Shown here in pieces: positions 6,728 through 14,426 of a DNA stretch of 19,031 nucleotides. Every line of letters begins with the position of its first letter. Within the stretch, counting starts at the first letter, position 1. Both the position numbers and the translations under genes were made by a program. The notes under the pieces are model-generated. The model was given only the letters and a program-made list of their open reading frames with translations, did not search any database and had not been told where the DNA came from. Origin of the DNA: an uncultured Treponema sp. (GTDB taxonomy: Bacteria > Spirochaetota > Spirochaetia > Treponematales > Treponemataceae); assembly GCA_905373565.1 (NCBI GenBank), contig CAJPTT010000006.1, positions 1 through 19,031 of the forward strand, in the 5' to 3' direction.

Positions 6728-7639
6728 TTATTCCGTTTCCCAGCTGCGCCCGAATAATTTTTTTATAAAGCGGGCAAAACCGCCGCCTTCGCTACCGGTT
6801 TCGGGGATTTCGTTTTTTTCCATCCGGGACACGATATGTTTTAAACAACTTGCTGCTTTACCGTTCGGTTCTGCAATAATAAAAGGTTTTTGTTTTAAAA
6901 CGGCTTTTGTTACCAAAGGATCATTATAAATAAACCCGAGATATTCGATTTTAAGATTTAAAAACTGAGCTGCGATGTTGATCATCCGGTCCGCAATTCG
7001 CTTCCCCTCTGCTGCCGAATCAACCCTATTGATAATCATTTTGAGGTTGAGATTCATATTATCCACTTCCGTTGCAATCACCTTGATAATACCGTAGGCA
7101 TCGGTAATTGCAGTCGGCTCGGAGGTCGTTATAATAACAACCTCGTCGGCAGCGGCGACAAAGCTCAGTACGTTCTTAGACACCCCTGCGCTCGTATCAA
7201 TGATAATAATATCGACATCGGAAAGCGTATACATTTCGTTAATGAATTCATTGCGTTCCGCTTCACCCATGTTTGCAATCTTCGCAAATCCGGAAGCGCC
7301 GACAATCAGCTTAATACCGTATTCGGTGTCGATAATAATCTCCGACAATTTCTTCTGCTTTTTAATAACATGATACAAATTGTACTGCGGAATAACATTC
7401 ATAATGACGTTGACATTCGCAAGTCCGAGGTCGGCATCAAGCACAATAACTTTCTTTCCCATCTGCGCATACGCAATACCCATATTCGTCGCAACGTTAG
7501 TCTTTCCTACTCCGCCCTTGCCGCTGGTTACTGCAATGATCCGCGTCTTTTGCGCCGTATCATGATTGCCGCCGGTATTGTCAGCCGTTTTGTGTATTTC
7601 TTTCATTAAAAGACGTAATCCGTCAGCTTGATCGCCCAT
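6728..7639 (-). CDS. flhG: FlhG (YlxH/FleN) MinD-like ATPase
   Basis: A 303-residue P-loop ATPase of the MinD/ParA group that works with FlhF to set flagellar number and position, acting at the cytoplasmic face of the membrane. The N-terminus carries DQADGLR (residues 3-9), which fits the DQAxxLR motif by which FlhG stimulates the FlhF GTPase. The deviant Walker A GKGGVGKT is at 40-47, the switch I region LDADLGLANVNV at 67-78, and the Walker B/switch II segment IIIIDTSAGV near residue 138. The frame is open to a GTG at 7651, but the ATG at 7639 is chosen because GGGGA lies just upstream and the DQA motif then sits at the very N-terminus. It directly follows flhF, as in most flagellated bacteria. 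Confidence 0.92.
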   Translation of the reverse strand: MGDQADGLRLLMKEIHKTADNTGGNHDTAQKTRIIAVTSGKGGVGKTNVATNMGIAYAQMGKKVIVLDADLGLANVNVIMNVIPQYNLYHVIKKQKKLSEIIIDTEYGIKLIVGASGFAKIANMGEAERNEFINEMYTLSDVDIIIIDTSAGVSKNVLSFVAAADEVVIITTSEPTAITDAYGIIKVIATEVDNMNLNLKMIINRVDSAAEGKRIADRMINIAAQFLNLKIEYLGFIYNDPLVTKAVLKQKPFIIAEPNGKAASCLKHIVSRMEKNEIPETGSEGGGFARFIKKLFGRSWETE

Positions 7640-7689
7640 TTTTTTCCCCACATCTTGAGTTTTTACCGAATTAATTGCGTTTCGAGCTT

Positions 7690-9030
7690 CTACACAGCAG
7701 AAACTTTGAGAAGCGGCTCCCTATCTTTATTACAAAGTTGATTGATATATTCCTCATCAACTGAAAAACCTTTCAGTTTTTTTAAGAAGGTTTCGACATC
7801 GGCAAGCATAAAATCTTGCGGAACTTCCTGCCCCGCCGTTATATACGTTATCGGGATCTTCGTTTCCGAAATGATACTGAATAAATTGCCGATATATGAA
7901 GTCTCATCAAACTTTGTAATAATCAGCGATTTGTATTTAAAAACCGCATACTCTTTCATAATTTCACGAATATCGTTTATCCGTGTACCGGCACATACCG
8001 TCAAATAAACCTCGGCGTCGTCGCCCAGCTCGGTAAAATAGTTTTGCATAGTCGAAATTTTTTCGCGGTCTTTCGGACTGCGCCCGATGGTATCGATACA
8101 GATAACATCGGCCTCTTCACGATACAACGCCATGTATTTGCGTACTTCTGCAGGGCTTGACGCTACCATCAACGGAATCCCCATCAATTCACAGTAGCGC
8201 TTCATCTGATACGCTGCTCCGATACGCCAGTTATCGATCGTGATAACTTTCACCCGCAGCGGCTGTTCCGAATTTTTACGGATATACTGTACGGCTATTT
8301 TTGCCAGCGTTGTCGTTTTCCCGACCCCCGTAGGGCCTACCAATAAGACTACCCGCGTCTTAGGTTGACTGTCGGCGAATTTGATTTTGATCGATTCGGC
8401 AAGCAATTCAAACAGTTTTTTCTGCACCGTCAAAAAATTTTCGATTTCAGTATAGCTCAATTCGCTTTTAAGGCGAGCGGAAAGTTCTTTTATATACGAA
8501 AGAGAAAAATCGTTTTCTTCGAGTATCTTCTGCACTTTTACGATATTCGCATGCTCGGCATCCGTCTGCGACGCATTTTGCTTTTTCATTTCCGTCACAA
8601 GTCGTTCAACCGTTTCCGCCAGTTTATCCAAAGATTGCGCTTGCTCCGGTGCAGCGACAGGCTTTTTTTCGGGACTTTTTTTTGAAGTCATATCAACATA
8701 TTGGCGCAGTTCATCCGCCGCCGCAGGATTCTTATTTGCATATCGCGTTACAATTTTCCGCCGCTCTTCTTCATCATTGAGACTATTCACATGGGCAACT
8801 CTGGGCGCCGGTCTTACCGGGGGCTGCTGTTCGGAAAGTAAGGACGGCCGTTGAGGTAAGGTATCGTTTATCGTAAAGGTTACTTCTACTACATCTTTTT
8901 CCAAAAGCCCAAACAGCCGGCTGATCTTCGCGTCTTTTCTTCTCCAGATGGTAACGGCATCGCCATGCTTTTTTGTAATTTTTTTCAGACATTTGTCATA
9001 CGTCGAATCTTGCTCAACAAAAAGTTCCAT
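7690..9030 (-). CDS. flhF: FlhF, SRP-type GTPase for flagellar placement
   Basis: A 446-residue SRP-family GTPase that helps recruit early flagellar basal-body components to their site at the membrane. The order is a basic N-terminal B domain (about 1-120, Pro- and charge-rich from 60 to 130), a helical N domain (about 160-220) and the G domain. G1 is GPTGVGKTT at 232-240. IDNWRIGA at 265-272 is the D-x-x-R-x-x-A type motif. G3 is DTIGR at 313-317, where DTAGR is usual, and G4 is TKFDE at 372-376, where TKLDE is usual. The start codon overlaps the flhA stop as TAATG, so the two are probably translationally coupled. It is followed by flhG. Confidence 0.95.
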   Translation of the reverse strand: MELFVEQDSTYDKCLKKITKKHGDAVTIWRRKDAKISRLFGLLEKDVVEVTFTINDTLPQRPSLLSEQQPPVRPAPRVAHVNSLNDEEERRKIVTRYANKNPAAADELRQYVDMTSKKSPEKKPVAAPEQAQSLDKLAETVERLVTEMKKQNASQTDAEHANIVKVQKILEENDFSLSYIKELSARLKSELSYTEIENFLTVQKKLFELLAESIKIKFADSQPKTRVVLLVGPTGVGKTTTLAKIAVQYIRKNSEQPLRVKVITIDNWRIGAAYQMKRYCELMGIPLMVASSPAEVRKYMALYREEADVICIDTIGRSPKDREKISTMQNYFTELGDDAEVYLTVCAGTRINDIREIMKEYAVFKYKSLIITKFDETSYIGNLFSIISETKIPITYITAGQEVPQDFMLADVETFLKKLKGFSVDEEYINQLCNKDREPLLKVSAV

Positions 9031-11135
9031 TAGTTTTTATCCTGTTCCAACTTAATCTCACCGATAACTTCAACCTGTATATCCTTCGAAATTTCGGGAA
9101 TGGAGAGCACGACTAAATCGGGAATTTCCCTATCGGTTGAGTTTTTAATCAAAATACGGGCAGACGCTTCGGGCGCAAGCACAATGGGAAGAAAGCCGCT
9201 TTTTTGCATCGTTGTAACCGCTTGAATAAGCGAGCGTATCCACATCCGCTGTTCTGACGGTTCAAGCGCCGCTATCGGTCCGTTCACCGTGTCTATCCGG
9301 CTTTCAATAATTTTCTGCGCAAGTGAAGGTTCAACCGTCAGCACGTGAAGCGTTTTATTTTCATCGGCATACTGCAAGCATATTTGCCTGCCAAGCGCCT
9401 GCCGCACTTTTTCTACGAGGATAGAAACATCGGAAGTAATGGGACGGAAATCTGCGAGCGTTTCCAAAATAACGATTGTGTTGCGGATGGATACTTGTTC
9501 CCGCAAAAGTCCTTGCAGCACTTTCTGTACCTCGCCGAGACTGCACACTTTTGCCGCTTCGTCGATAACCGCCGGATAGTCCTTACGCAACGCATCCATA
9601 ATGCCCTGCACTTCCTGCCGTCCGAGAATTTCGGCGGCATGCTTTTTAATCACTTCGGTGAGGTGCGTTGCGATAATAGCCGGCGGGTCTACTACCGTAT
9701 AACCGGCACGTTCGGCTCGGTCGCGGTTCTCTTCGGATATCCACACGGCCGGTAAACCGAAGGTAGGATCGACGGTACGTTCTCCGGGTATTTCTTCGGA
9801 AACGCCGCCGGGATTGATACCGAGGTACCAGCCCATGCGGATTTTTCCCCGCGCCACTTCGACGCCCTTAATCTTAAAACAGTATTCGCTCGGTTCAAGC
9901 CGCATATTATCGATAATGCGGATACGTGGGGCAACCAACCCGAGGTCGAGCGCCGCTTCCCGCCGAATGCGCGTAATGCGTTCGAGCAGTTCCGCGCCCT
10001 TGTCCTTATCGACAAGCGGAATTAACGCATAGCCCAGTTCCAAGGACAGCGGATCGAGCGGTACGATAGGTGCAATTTCTCCTGCAGCAGGTTCTCCACC
10101 GGAACCGCCGCGCTGTTGTTGCCCCCCTTGTTTTTGTACTGCTTGTTTTTCTTTTGCAGTCTGTTTGTACAACCGCTCCGCCTTAACGATTCTCCAGCCG
10201 ACGGCCGCCAACACAAACGCGATAATAAATAAGACGACATGGGGAAAGCCGGGAAGTACACCCATAATAGCAAGCGTACCGGCGGCAACAAAGTAAATCC
10301 ACCCGATTTGGGAAAACTGCTTTTTGATGTCCTGCCCGAACGACCCTTCATCGATCATACGGGTAACCAGCAAACCGGTCGCTACCGACAAAAAGAGTGA
10401 AGGCAGCTGTGCAAGTAACCCGTCTCCGATACTCAACGTTGTATAGGTGCGCAACGCATTAGAGAAAGTTTCTGTTCGGAACACCATTCCGATAATCAAT
10501 CCGGCGATAACGTTGATAACCGTAATAAAAATACCGACTTTTACGTTACCGGACACAAACTGGTTTGCTCCGTCCATTGCGCCGTAAAAATCATCTTCCC
10601 GCTGTAACTGTACTTTCTTTTGTCGGGCTTCTTCGTCGGTAATAATACCCGCGTTGTATTCGGCATCGATAGACATACTCTTAGTCGGATGAGAGTCAAG
10701 TTTAAAACGGGCGGAAACCTCGGCGACCCGCTTGGCGCCTTTCGTAATAACAAAGGCCTGCACTGCAATAAGGATGATAAAGATGACAAACCCGATAACG
10801 AGACCTTGACTGCCCGATGCGCCGATAACAAAGGAGCTGAACGCCCGTATCATTGCTCCGTCAAACGCCTCACCCTTGGAAAGGATTAAACGGGTAGAAG
10901 ACACGTTCAACACCAGTCCGAAGATGGTACTCAGCAACAGCAATGAGGGGAAGACCGAAAAGTCGGTAGCGCGTACAGTGAACAATACAATCAATAATAC
11001 GACCAAACTGAACGTGAGGTTCAGCGCCATAAAAAAATCAAGGAGCACGGTGGGGAGCGGTATAATAAACATCAGCACCATGAGAATGACGGTAAATGCA
11101 ACTGCGATATCGATATTGTACTTTTTTGCGGCCAT
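9030..11135 (-). CDS. flhA: FlhA, flagellar type III export gate protein
   Basis: A 701-residue integral membrane protein, normal length for FlhA, the nonameric export gate component that uses proton motive force and receives chaperone-substrate complexes. About eight membrane helices lie within residues 10-315. The conserved N-terminal block TDFSVFPSLLLLSTIFGLVLNVSSTRLIL spans 57-85. The cytoplasmic FHIPEP loop has PTKSMSIDAEYNAG (150-163), with the conserved Asp at 157, and DDFYGAMDGANQFVSGN (181-197). A Gln/Gly/Lys-rich linker at about 326-353 joins the membrane part to the cytoplasmic domain (about 355-701). The start is 2 nt after the flhB stop. Confidence 0.97.
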   Translation of the reverse strand: MAAKKYNIDIAVAFTVILMVLMFIIPLPTVLLDFFMALNLTFSLVVLLIVLFTVRATDFSVFPSLLLLSTIFGLVLNVSSTRLILSKGEAFDGAMIRAFSSFVIGASGSQGLVIGFVIFIILIAVQAFVITKGAKRVAEVSARFKLDSHPTKSMSIDAEYNAGIITDEEARQKKVQLQREDDFYGAMDGANQFVSGNVKVGIFITVINVIAGLIIGMVFRTETFSNALRTYTTLSIGDGLLAQLPSLFLSVATGLLVTRMIDEGSFGQDIKKQFSQIGWIYFVAAGTLAIMGVLPGFPHVVLFIIAFVLAAVGWRIVKAERLYKQTAKEKQAVQKQGGQQQRGGSGGEPAAGEIAPIVPLDPLSLELGYALIPLVDKDKGAELLERITRIRREAALDLGLVAPRIRIIDNMRLEPSEYCFKIKGVEVARGKIRMGWYLGINPGGVSEEIPGERTVDPTFGLPAVWISEENRDRAERAGYTVVDPPAIIATHLTEVIKKHAAEILGRQEVQGIMDALRKDYPAVIDEAAKVCSLGEVQKVLQGLLREQVSIRNTIVILETLADFRPITSDVSILVEKVRQALGRQICLQYADENKTLHVLTVEPSLAQKIIESRIDTVNGPIAALEPSEQRMWIRSLIQAVTTMQKSGFLPIVLAPEASARILIKNSTDREIPDLVVLSIPEISKDIQVEVIGEIKLEQDKN

Positions 11136-11137
11136 AA

Positions 11138-12289
11138 TTATCTTCTATAGAATTCCTGTTTTTTGTTGTTGAGGGTATATACTTCTGCAAATACTAACGA
11201 AAGCGCCCGATAATATTCCTCAGGGATTATATCACCGATTTGAACTTTCGCATAGAGTGCACGGGCAAGCGGTTTGTTTTCTATTAATGGAATATTATGC
11301 TCACGAGCGATCGCCTTTATCCGCTGCGCCATTGCATCGGCACCTTTTGCAAGCACCATCGGCGCCGCCATCGTTTTTGAATCCCACTGCATTGCAATAG
11401 CAAAGTGCGTCGGGTTCGTAATAACTACATCGGCCTTAGGCACATTGCGGATGGCATTTTGAGATAGAATTGCCTGCATTTGCTGCCTAATTCTTCCCTT
11501 AACCTGCGGATCGCCCTCCAATTCCTTGTATTCCTCTTTTATTTCCTGCTTTGTCATCTTCAGCGAATCGATAAATTGCTTGCGCTGGAAAAAATAATCG
11601 GGAATTGCAAGAATCAAAAGCAGTAAAGCAGCGGTTGCAAGCAGTTTTGCCGCGACCCCCGCAATAAAAAAGATCGCTTGCGGAAAGCTCACCGTCAGCA
11701 GCTCAATAAAATGGGGAAGGTTTACCCGTATCATTAAAAAGGCAACGAACACCAGCACCACAACCTTTGTCAACGACTTCGCAAAATTGAATAAACCTTC
11801 GGTAGAAAAGAGCGCCCGTTTAAAAAAACGTATAAAGTCGGGGACAATCTTGTTGAATTGAGGCTGAATAGGCTTGGTAGAAAATAAAAAACCGTTATTT
11901 TGAATAACATTGGCAATCACGCCTGCAATCATAGCGATAAGGGCAAGCGGAAGGGCAAGCTTTAAAAAATATTGCACAAATATACCGAACCACATACCGC
12001 TTCGGATATCCGCCTGTGTGCTCCGCAAAAAAAAGAAGCGCAGGATTTCCATACATTCTTCCAAAAAAAAGGATGAAAGGAAGATAAGCGCACCGGCGGG
12101 AAAAAGCATTACCAACGCCGCGTTGATATCCTGACTTTTTGCGACACGTCCTTCTTCACGGGCTTTGCGTATTTTATAGTCTGTTGGGTCTTCGGTACGC
12201 CCTTCGTCCTCTGCGGCAAACCACTGCAAGTCGATGAAAAAATTCCGCTCACTATATCCGCTTGCAGCTTCTATCACAAACTTCCGCAT
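11138..12289 (-). CDS. flhB: FlhB, flagellar export switch protein
   Basis: A 383-residue export apparatus protein that switches specificity from rod/hook to filament substrates after self-cleavage. The autocleavage motif NPTH is intact at 292-295 (cleavage between Asn292 and Pro293), preceded by the long linker helix DSLKMTKQEIKEEYKELEGD. About four membrane segments lie between 55 and 235. GRTEDPTDYKIRKAREEGRVAKSQD (30-54) is the usual N-terminal FlhB signature. The frame is open upstream to 12361, inside fliR, but the ATG at 12289, one base after the fliR stop, is the natural start. This leaves a 25-residue extension before the signature, with FFIDLQWFAAEDEG at 17-30. Confidence 0.96.
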   Translation of the reverse strand: MRKFVIEAASGYSERNFFIDLQWFAAEDEGRTEDPTDYKIRKAREEGRVAKSQDINAALVMLFPAGALIFLSSFFLEECMEILRFFFLRSTQADIRSGMWFGIFVQYFLKLALPLALIAMIAGVIANVIQNNGFLFSTKPIQPQFNKIVPDFIRFFKRALFSTEGLFNFAKSLTKVVVLVFVAFLMIRVNLPHFIELLTVSFPQAIFFIAGVAAKLLATAALLLLILAIPDYFFQRKQFIDSLKMTKQEIKEEYKELEGDPQVKGRIRQQMQAILSQNAIRNVPKADVVITNPTHFAIAMQWDSKTMAAPMVLAKGADAMAQRIKAIAREHNIPLIENKPLARALYAKVQIGDIIPEEYYRALSLVFAEVYTLNNKKQEFYRR

Positions 12290-12290
12290 G

Positions 12291-13091
12291 CTAGATACCC
12301 CCGCCGACGCGGATAAGCAGGCTTTCAAAGGCCGCAAACCCGTTTTCCATAATCCGCACAAAGAAATTCGCCATAAACGGCAGCAACACGGTTAAAAGGA
12401 AAAAGGTGAGCAAAATGGTTATCGGGAAACCTTCCGATAAAAGGTTCATCTGCGGCGCGGCCTTTGACAACAGCCCCATCGAAACATGCACTAAAAAGAG
12501 CGTCCCCATAATCGGCATCGCAATCATCATTGCATTTAAAAAAAGGCCGCCGAGATTTGTTATCAGAAACGAGGAGAGCAACTCCCGTTTTTGCAGGAAC
12601 ATAAAGCAGTTGATCGACTGAAAACTGCGGAGCACGCCGCCTAAAAACAGCGTCTGGAATCCCTTAATCTGCAAAAAGATCAGCACGGCGATAAAGTTTA
12701 AGAACTGTCCCATCAGCGGGTTTTCAATTTGAGCAAGCGCATCATACACTTCCGATACGCCGAACCCCATCTGATACGAAAAAAATTGACCAGCCGTACT
12801 AAACGAGGCAAAGATGATACTGATAAAAAAACCGGTCAGTACGCCGAGCAGCGCCTCACCGACAACCAGCAGCGCATAGTCAAGATTAAATCCCTGTACA
12901 TCCAGCGGGGAACCGTAAGCAATCGGCATAACTAAAAACCCGATTAATCCCGCCAACGAAATTTTCGCAATACGCGGCACAGCCCTTGTTGAAAGAAGCG
13001 GCGTCGTAGAAATTATAGCGAATATCCGTACACATACCAAAAAAAAGAGAGGAGCTTTAACAAGTAAAAAGGAGAAGGGATTAGGATCCAT
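12291..13091 (-). CDS. fliR: FliR, flagellar export gate protein
   Basis: A 266-residue polytopic membrane protein with about six membrane helices, standard length for FliR. FliR assembles with FliP and FliQ into the helical FliP5Q4R1 export channel at the centre of the MS ring. The sequence has the FliR plan: an N-terminal helix with FLVCVRIFAIISTTPLL, a central QMGFGVSEVYDALAQIENPLMGQFLNF segment, and a C-terminal amphipathic end. The start ATG lies 23 bp after the fliQ stop, with AGGCGG upstream. The stop is followed by one base and then the flhB ATG. Confidence 0.95.
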   Translation of the reverse strand: MDPNPFSFLLVKAPLFFLVCVRIFAIISTTPLLSTRAVPRIAKISLAGLIGFLVMPIAYGSPLDVQGFNLDYALLVVGEALLGVLTGFFISIIFASFSTAGQFFSYQMGFGVSEVYDALAQIENPLMGQFLNFIAVLIFLQIKGFQTLFLGGVLRSFQSINCFMFLQKRELLSSFLITNLGGLFLNAMMIAMPIMGTLFLVHVSMGLLSKAAPQMNLLSEGFPITILLTFFLLTVLLPFMANFFVRIMENGFAAFESLLIRVGGGI

Positions 13092-13114
13092 TATTCGCGC
13101 CGCCTACGAAGAAA

Positions 13115-13387
13115 CTACCCTTGTACCAACTGAGGAATAATGTCGAAAAGGCGGACGGTATAATCGCGCAACACGCCGAACATCCAGCCGCCCAGCAATG
13201 CAAGCATACCCAGAATTGTCAATATCTTCGGCACAAAGGTGAGCGTCTGTTCCTGAATGGAGGTAGTCGCCTGAAAAATCGCCACGATTAAACCGACAAC
13301 TAATGCAGCCAGCAAAACAGGAGCAGCTAATATAAACACCTGAAAAATACCCTCACGCAAGAGACTGACAATCATCCCGATACTCAT
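13115..13387 (-). CDS. fliQ: FliQ, flagellar export gate protein
   Basis: A 90-residue protein with two membrane helices, typical for FliQ, of which four copies surround the export channel. IFQVFILAAPVLLAALVVGLIVAIFQATTSIQEQTL is the family core, with the conserved QATTSIQEQTLTFVPK turn region. The frame reaches an ATG at 13402, but that codon is part of the ribosome binding site GGGAGGAAAA of the ATG at 13387, so the shorter form is correct. Unlike its neighbours, this gene is preceded by a long untranslated gap full of stem-loops. Confidence 0.95.
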   Translation of the reverse strand: MSIGMIVSLLREGIFQVFILAAPVLLAALVVGLIVAIFQATTSIQEQTLTFVPKILTILGMLALLGGWMFGVLRDYTVRLFDIIPQLVQG

Positions 13388-13401
13388 CGTTTTTCCTCCC
13401 A
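13388..13401 (-). promoter_or_regulatory. Strong ribosome binding site of fliQ
   Basis: The minus strand reads GGGAGGAAAAACG directly before the ATG at 13387. The in-frame ATG at 13402 overlaps this site, which decides the start in favour of 13387. A stem-loop arm ends at 13403, a few bases upstream, so folding could affect ribosome access. Confidence 0.75.
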
Positions 13402-13402
13402 T

Positions 13403-13443
13403 AAAAAGTCAAGAAGAACGTATCAACTTTCAATTGACTTTTT
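13403..13443 (-). promoter_or_regulatory. Stem-loop next to the fliQ ribosome binding site
   Basis: AAAAAGTCAA (13403-13412) and TTGACTTTTT (13434-13443) form a perfect 10-bp stem with a 21-nt loop. In the fliQ transcript the 3' arm ends directly before the AUGGGAGG that contains the ribosome binding site. It could tune fliQ translation or mark an RNA processing site. Confidence 0.5.
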
Positions 13444-13445
13444 AC

Positions 13446-13473
13446 GCACGTTCGCAACGAAGTGAGAACGTGC
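13446..13473. repeat. Inverted repeat in the fliP-fliQ gap
   Basis: GCACGTTC (13446-13453) and GAACGTGC (13466-13473) form an 8-bp stem with a 12-nt loop, GC-richer than the neighbouring hairpins. No U-run follows on either strand. Confidence 0.6.
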
Positions 13474-13483
13474 AGATGATATA

Positions 13484-13507
13484 CAAGTTTGCACTTAAGC
13501 AAACTTG
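13484..13507. repeat. Inverted repeat in the fliP-fliQ gap
   Basis: CAAGTTTGC (13484-13492) and GCAAACTTG (13499-13507) form a perfect 9-bp stem round the 6-nt loop ACTTAA. Confidence 0.65.
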
Positions 13508-13508
13508 G

Positions 13509-13547
13509 GTAAATAAAAGCCGTGCTATTTGTACGCCTTTTATTTAC
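13509..13547. repeat. Inverted repeat in the fliP-fliQ gap
   Basis: GTAAATAAAAG (13509-13519) and CTTTTATTTAC (13537-13547) form a perfect 11-bp A/T-rich stem. The 17-nt interval contains a further CGT/ACG pairing after one mismatch. Confidence 0.65.
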
Positions 13548-13570
13548 ACTTCTCCTTTGTTTTATAAATG

Positions 13571-13608
13571 GGCATCTCTAAAAACTCGGTTAGATTTTTA
13601 GAGGCGCC
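13571..13608. repeat. Hairpin after fliP, related to the one after fliY
   Basis: CTCTAAAAA (13576-13584) and TTTTTAGAG (13595-13603) form a 9-bp stem with a 10-nt loop, extended outward by GGC (13571-13573) with GCC (13606-13608). It lies just after the fliP stop codon. The same stem sequence, with a different loop, follows fliY at 15277-15305. No U-run follows the stem. Confidence 0.7.
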
Positions 13609-13616
13609 GGACAATT

Positions 13617-14426
13617 TTACAGAAACGACTGAAAGAGCTGACCGGCCAATAAATTCCAACCGTCCACCAGTACAAATAAAATCAGCTTAAACGGCATAGA
13701 AATCTGTACCGGCGGCAGCATGATCATACCCATCGACATCAAGATACTCGCTACGACCATATCGATGATGATAAACGGCAGATAGAGAAAGATCCCAATC
13801 TGAAATGCGATGGTCAGCTCGTGCAGGATAAATGCAGGAATTAACACATGAGTAGGAACATCGGCAAGCGTATTAGGTTTGTCCATACGGGCAAGCGACA
13901 TACAGAGTCTGATATGAGACGGGTCATGCGCCATCTGCTTATACATAAAAAGACGCAACGGTTTTTCCGCTTCGGTATAGGCGGTTTCGACATTGATTTG
14001 TCCGTCCGCCATCGGTTTAAACGATCTATTGTATATTTCCGTAAAGGTCGGCCACATGATAAAAATCGTTAAGAATAGCGCAATCCCGTTGAGTACCTGA
14101 GTAGGCGGCACCTGCTGCAGCGACAGCGCACGTTTAATAAAGTCGAGCGCAATACTGAGCCGTAAGAACGACGTCGTCAAAAGGAGAATGCTCGGTGCGA
14201 GGGTGATCAGCGTTATTAACAGGAGCAGCTGAATGGAAAACGCCACTTCCCGATTATTTTGAGGTTCACGGATATTCAGGTTGACAAAAGGAATACGGGT
14301 TGTCTCACGCGTTGCGTCTATTTCGGTGCGTCCGGTCTGCGATGTCGCGGTATTGCTCTGCGCGGACAGCGCTGCAGGGATACAAAACAGGCAGATGCAG
14401 GCAATACACAGTGCAAGTTTTTTCAT
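13617..14426 (-). CDS. fliP: FliP, flagellar export gate protein
   Basis: A 269-residue membrane protein, five copies of which line the flagellar export channel. An N-terminal signal peptide (hydrophobic residues 4-20, cleavage near Ala22-Gln23) is followed by a short periplasmic stretch with a Gln/Thr/Ser-rich segment. The FliP core then begins: ILLLTTSFLRLSIALDFIKRAL (80-101) is the family signature, followed by a helix at about 112-127, the periplasmic loop and two C-terminal helices. The frame is open to 14441, but the ATG at 14426 has GGAGGG 7 nt upstream and overlaps the fliO stop as ATGA, so it is the start. Confidence 0.95.
   Translation of the reverse strand: MKKLALCIACICLFCIPAALSAQSNTATSQTGRTEIDATRETTRIPFVNLNIREPQNNREVAFSIQLLLLITLITLAPSILLLTTSFLRLSIALDFIKRALSLQQVPPTQVLNGIALFLTIFIMWPTFTEIYNRSFKPMADGQINVETAYTEAEKPLRLFMYKQMAHDPSHIRLCMSLARMDKPNTLADVPTHVLIPAFILHELTIAFQIGIFLYLPFIIIDMVVASILMSMGMIMLPPVQISMPFKLILFVLVDGWNLLAGQLFQSFL

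Noticed and set aside
11910..12134. Plus-strand open frame of 74 codons opposite flhB
   Set aside because: It lies wholly opposite a conserved gene, has low-complexity Lys/Ile/Ser content and no family resemblance. It is a shadow of flhB.
13403..13616. Small RNA gene or riboswitch in the fliP-fliQ gap
   Set aside because: The stem-loops are independent and simple, with no conserved riboswitch core I recognise and no clear promoter. They are reported as repeats or structures only.
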